Position numbers and translations under genes: made by a program
Shown here: positions 32,133-32,610 of the stretch, piece after piece
Layout of the letters: each line of letters opens with the position of its first letter
How positions within the stretch are numbered: position 1 is the stretch's first letter
The notes under the pieces: generated by a model
Told to the model about the DNA's origin: nothing
Databases searched by the model: none
Seen by the model: the letters and a program-made list of their open reading frames with translations, nothing else
From: Streptomyces mangrovisoli
GTDB taxonomy: Bacteria > Actinomycetota > Actinomycetes > Streptomycetales > Streptomycetaceae
DNA: 32,610 bases
Direction of reading: 5' to 3'
NCBI RefSeq assembly: GCF_000974985.2
Contig: NZ_LAVA02000059.1
Span: 1 to 32,610, forward strand

Positions 32133-32321
32133 ACGACCACGCTACGCCGCGGTCACGGGAGCACGCGTGCGGAACGGCTCCGCCGGGTCGGCCGGAGTAC
32201 GCGGGCGGGGCGGCCCTGCCGGACCGGCTCGGGGGCCGTGCGGGACCGCTCCTCACGGGCCGGGCGCGGGCCGGTCGGATGCGGGCCGCCCGATCCGGCG
32301 GTCCCCGCGCACCGGCCGCCC
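32133..32321. other. GC-rich non-coding stretch before the minisatellite
   Basis: This is the region upstream of the phosphatase start, leading into the tandem repeats. It has degenerate pieces of the same GCGGGCC/ACCGGC sequence. The promoter of the phosphatase gene probably lies here, but no clear -35/-10 was seen. Confidence 0.5.
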
Positions 32322-32610
32322 GCGCACTCGGCCCCTTCGGGCCGGGCCCTGCGGGCCGGTCGCCTGCGCACTCGGCCCCCGCGGGCCGGGCCCTGCGGGC
32401 CGGTCGCCTGCGCACTCGGCCCCCGCGGACCCGCCCCTGCGGGCCGGTCGCCTGCGCACTCGGCCCCCGCGGGCCGGGCCCTGCGGGCCGGTCGCCTGCG
32501 CACTCGGCCCCCGCGGACCCGCCCCCGCGGACCGGCCCCCTGCGGACTGGGCCCTGCGGACTGGGCCCCTGCGGACCGACCCCTGCGGACCGGCCCCTGC
32601 GGACCGGCCC
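32322..32610. repeat. Minisatellite: 44-bp units in 88-bp alternation, then 14-15-bp units
   Basis: 44-bp units begin at 32322, 32366, 32410, 32454 and 32498 (the last decays half way). Each is made of three 14-15-bp monomers of a GCGGACCGGCCCCT type. Units two and four are identical, and units three and five share a variant middle monomer, so the true period of the later part is 88 bp. From about 32541 the array continues as single 14-15-bp monomers to the end of the window. Confidence 0.9.

Noticed and set aside
32153..32503. Collagen-like or Gly/Pro repeat protein on the minus strand
   Set aside because: The repeat period (44 bp) is not a multiple of three, so the frame shifts in each unit and the peptide is not a regular repeat.
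32322..32541. CRISPR array
   Set aside because: The 44-bp units are contiguous, with no unique spacers between them, and no cas genes are nearby.

Overview
The window is very GC-rich and looks like Streptomyces chromosome. It carries a cvnABCD conservon (sensor-like ATPase, roadblock, DUF742, Ras-like GTPase) followed by a CYP157/CYP154-like P450 pair. It also has ATGA/GTGA overlaps between most genes, GTG starts, and a complete actinobacterial high-affinity [NiFe]-hydrogenase locus with its own hyp genes. No tRNA, rRNA, insertion sequence, phage or CRISPR structure was seen.

Layout. 1-1497 (+): 3' part of a secreted M4 metallopeptidase with C-terminal binding-type domains, ending in a strong bidirectional terminator. 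1583-3086 (-): a dienelactone-hydrolase-type enzyme and a YciO-type YrdC/Sua5 protein. 3486-5012 (+): a PucR-like regulator with two helix-turn-helix regions. 5160-10601 (-): a six-gene unit with 4-nt overlaps at most junctions, cvnA-cvnB-cvnC-cvnD-P450 (degenerate K-helix motif)-P450 (normal motifs). 10602-11275: long divergent intergenic region with simple repeats. 11276-24764 (+): hydrogenase locus, in the order small subunit, large subunit, NifU-like protein, three uncharacterised proteins, maturation endopeptidase, a 34-residue single-pass peptide, then hypA-hypB-hypF-hypC-hypD-hypE. 24900-26417: three small genes, one on + and two on -. 26677-28553 (+): a class III (GSA-type) PLP aminotransferase and an Lrp/AsnC regulator. 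28646-31036 (+): an MMPL/RND transporter. 31005-32132 (-): a membrane-anchored SpoIIE-type PP2C phosphatase, convergent with the transporter. 32322-32610: a minisatellite running off the end of the window.

The hydrogenase locus is the functional core. The small subunit has the Cys-x-x-Asp proximal-cluster signature known for group 1h (formerly group 5) enzymes, and the large subunit has both NiFe-binding motifs and a cleavable C-terminal tail. HypA/HypB deliver nickel, HypF/HypE make the cyanide ligand, HypC/HypD assemble the Fe(CN)2CO unit, and the protease completes processing. Neither a Tat signal, a cytochrome b partner nor a rubredoxin is visible. The block of NifU-like and three unnamed genes (14263-17655), translationally coupled to the large subunit, is therefore the best place to look for undescribed accessory or electron-transfer factors.

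Other items worth attention are three helically phased copies of a TTCGA motif around the aminotransferase promoter, a higher-order minisatellite of 44/88 bp, a 23-residue pure serine run in the MMPL protein, and a histidine-rich nickel-binding tail at the C-terminus of HypB instead of the N-terminus.
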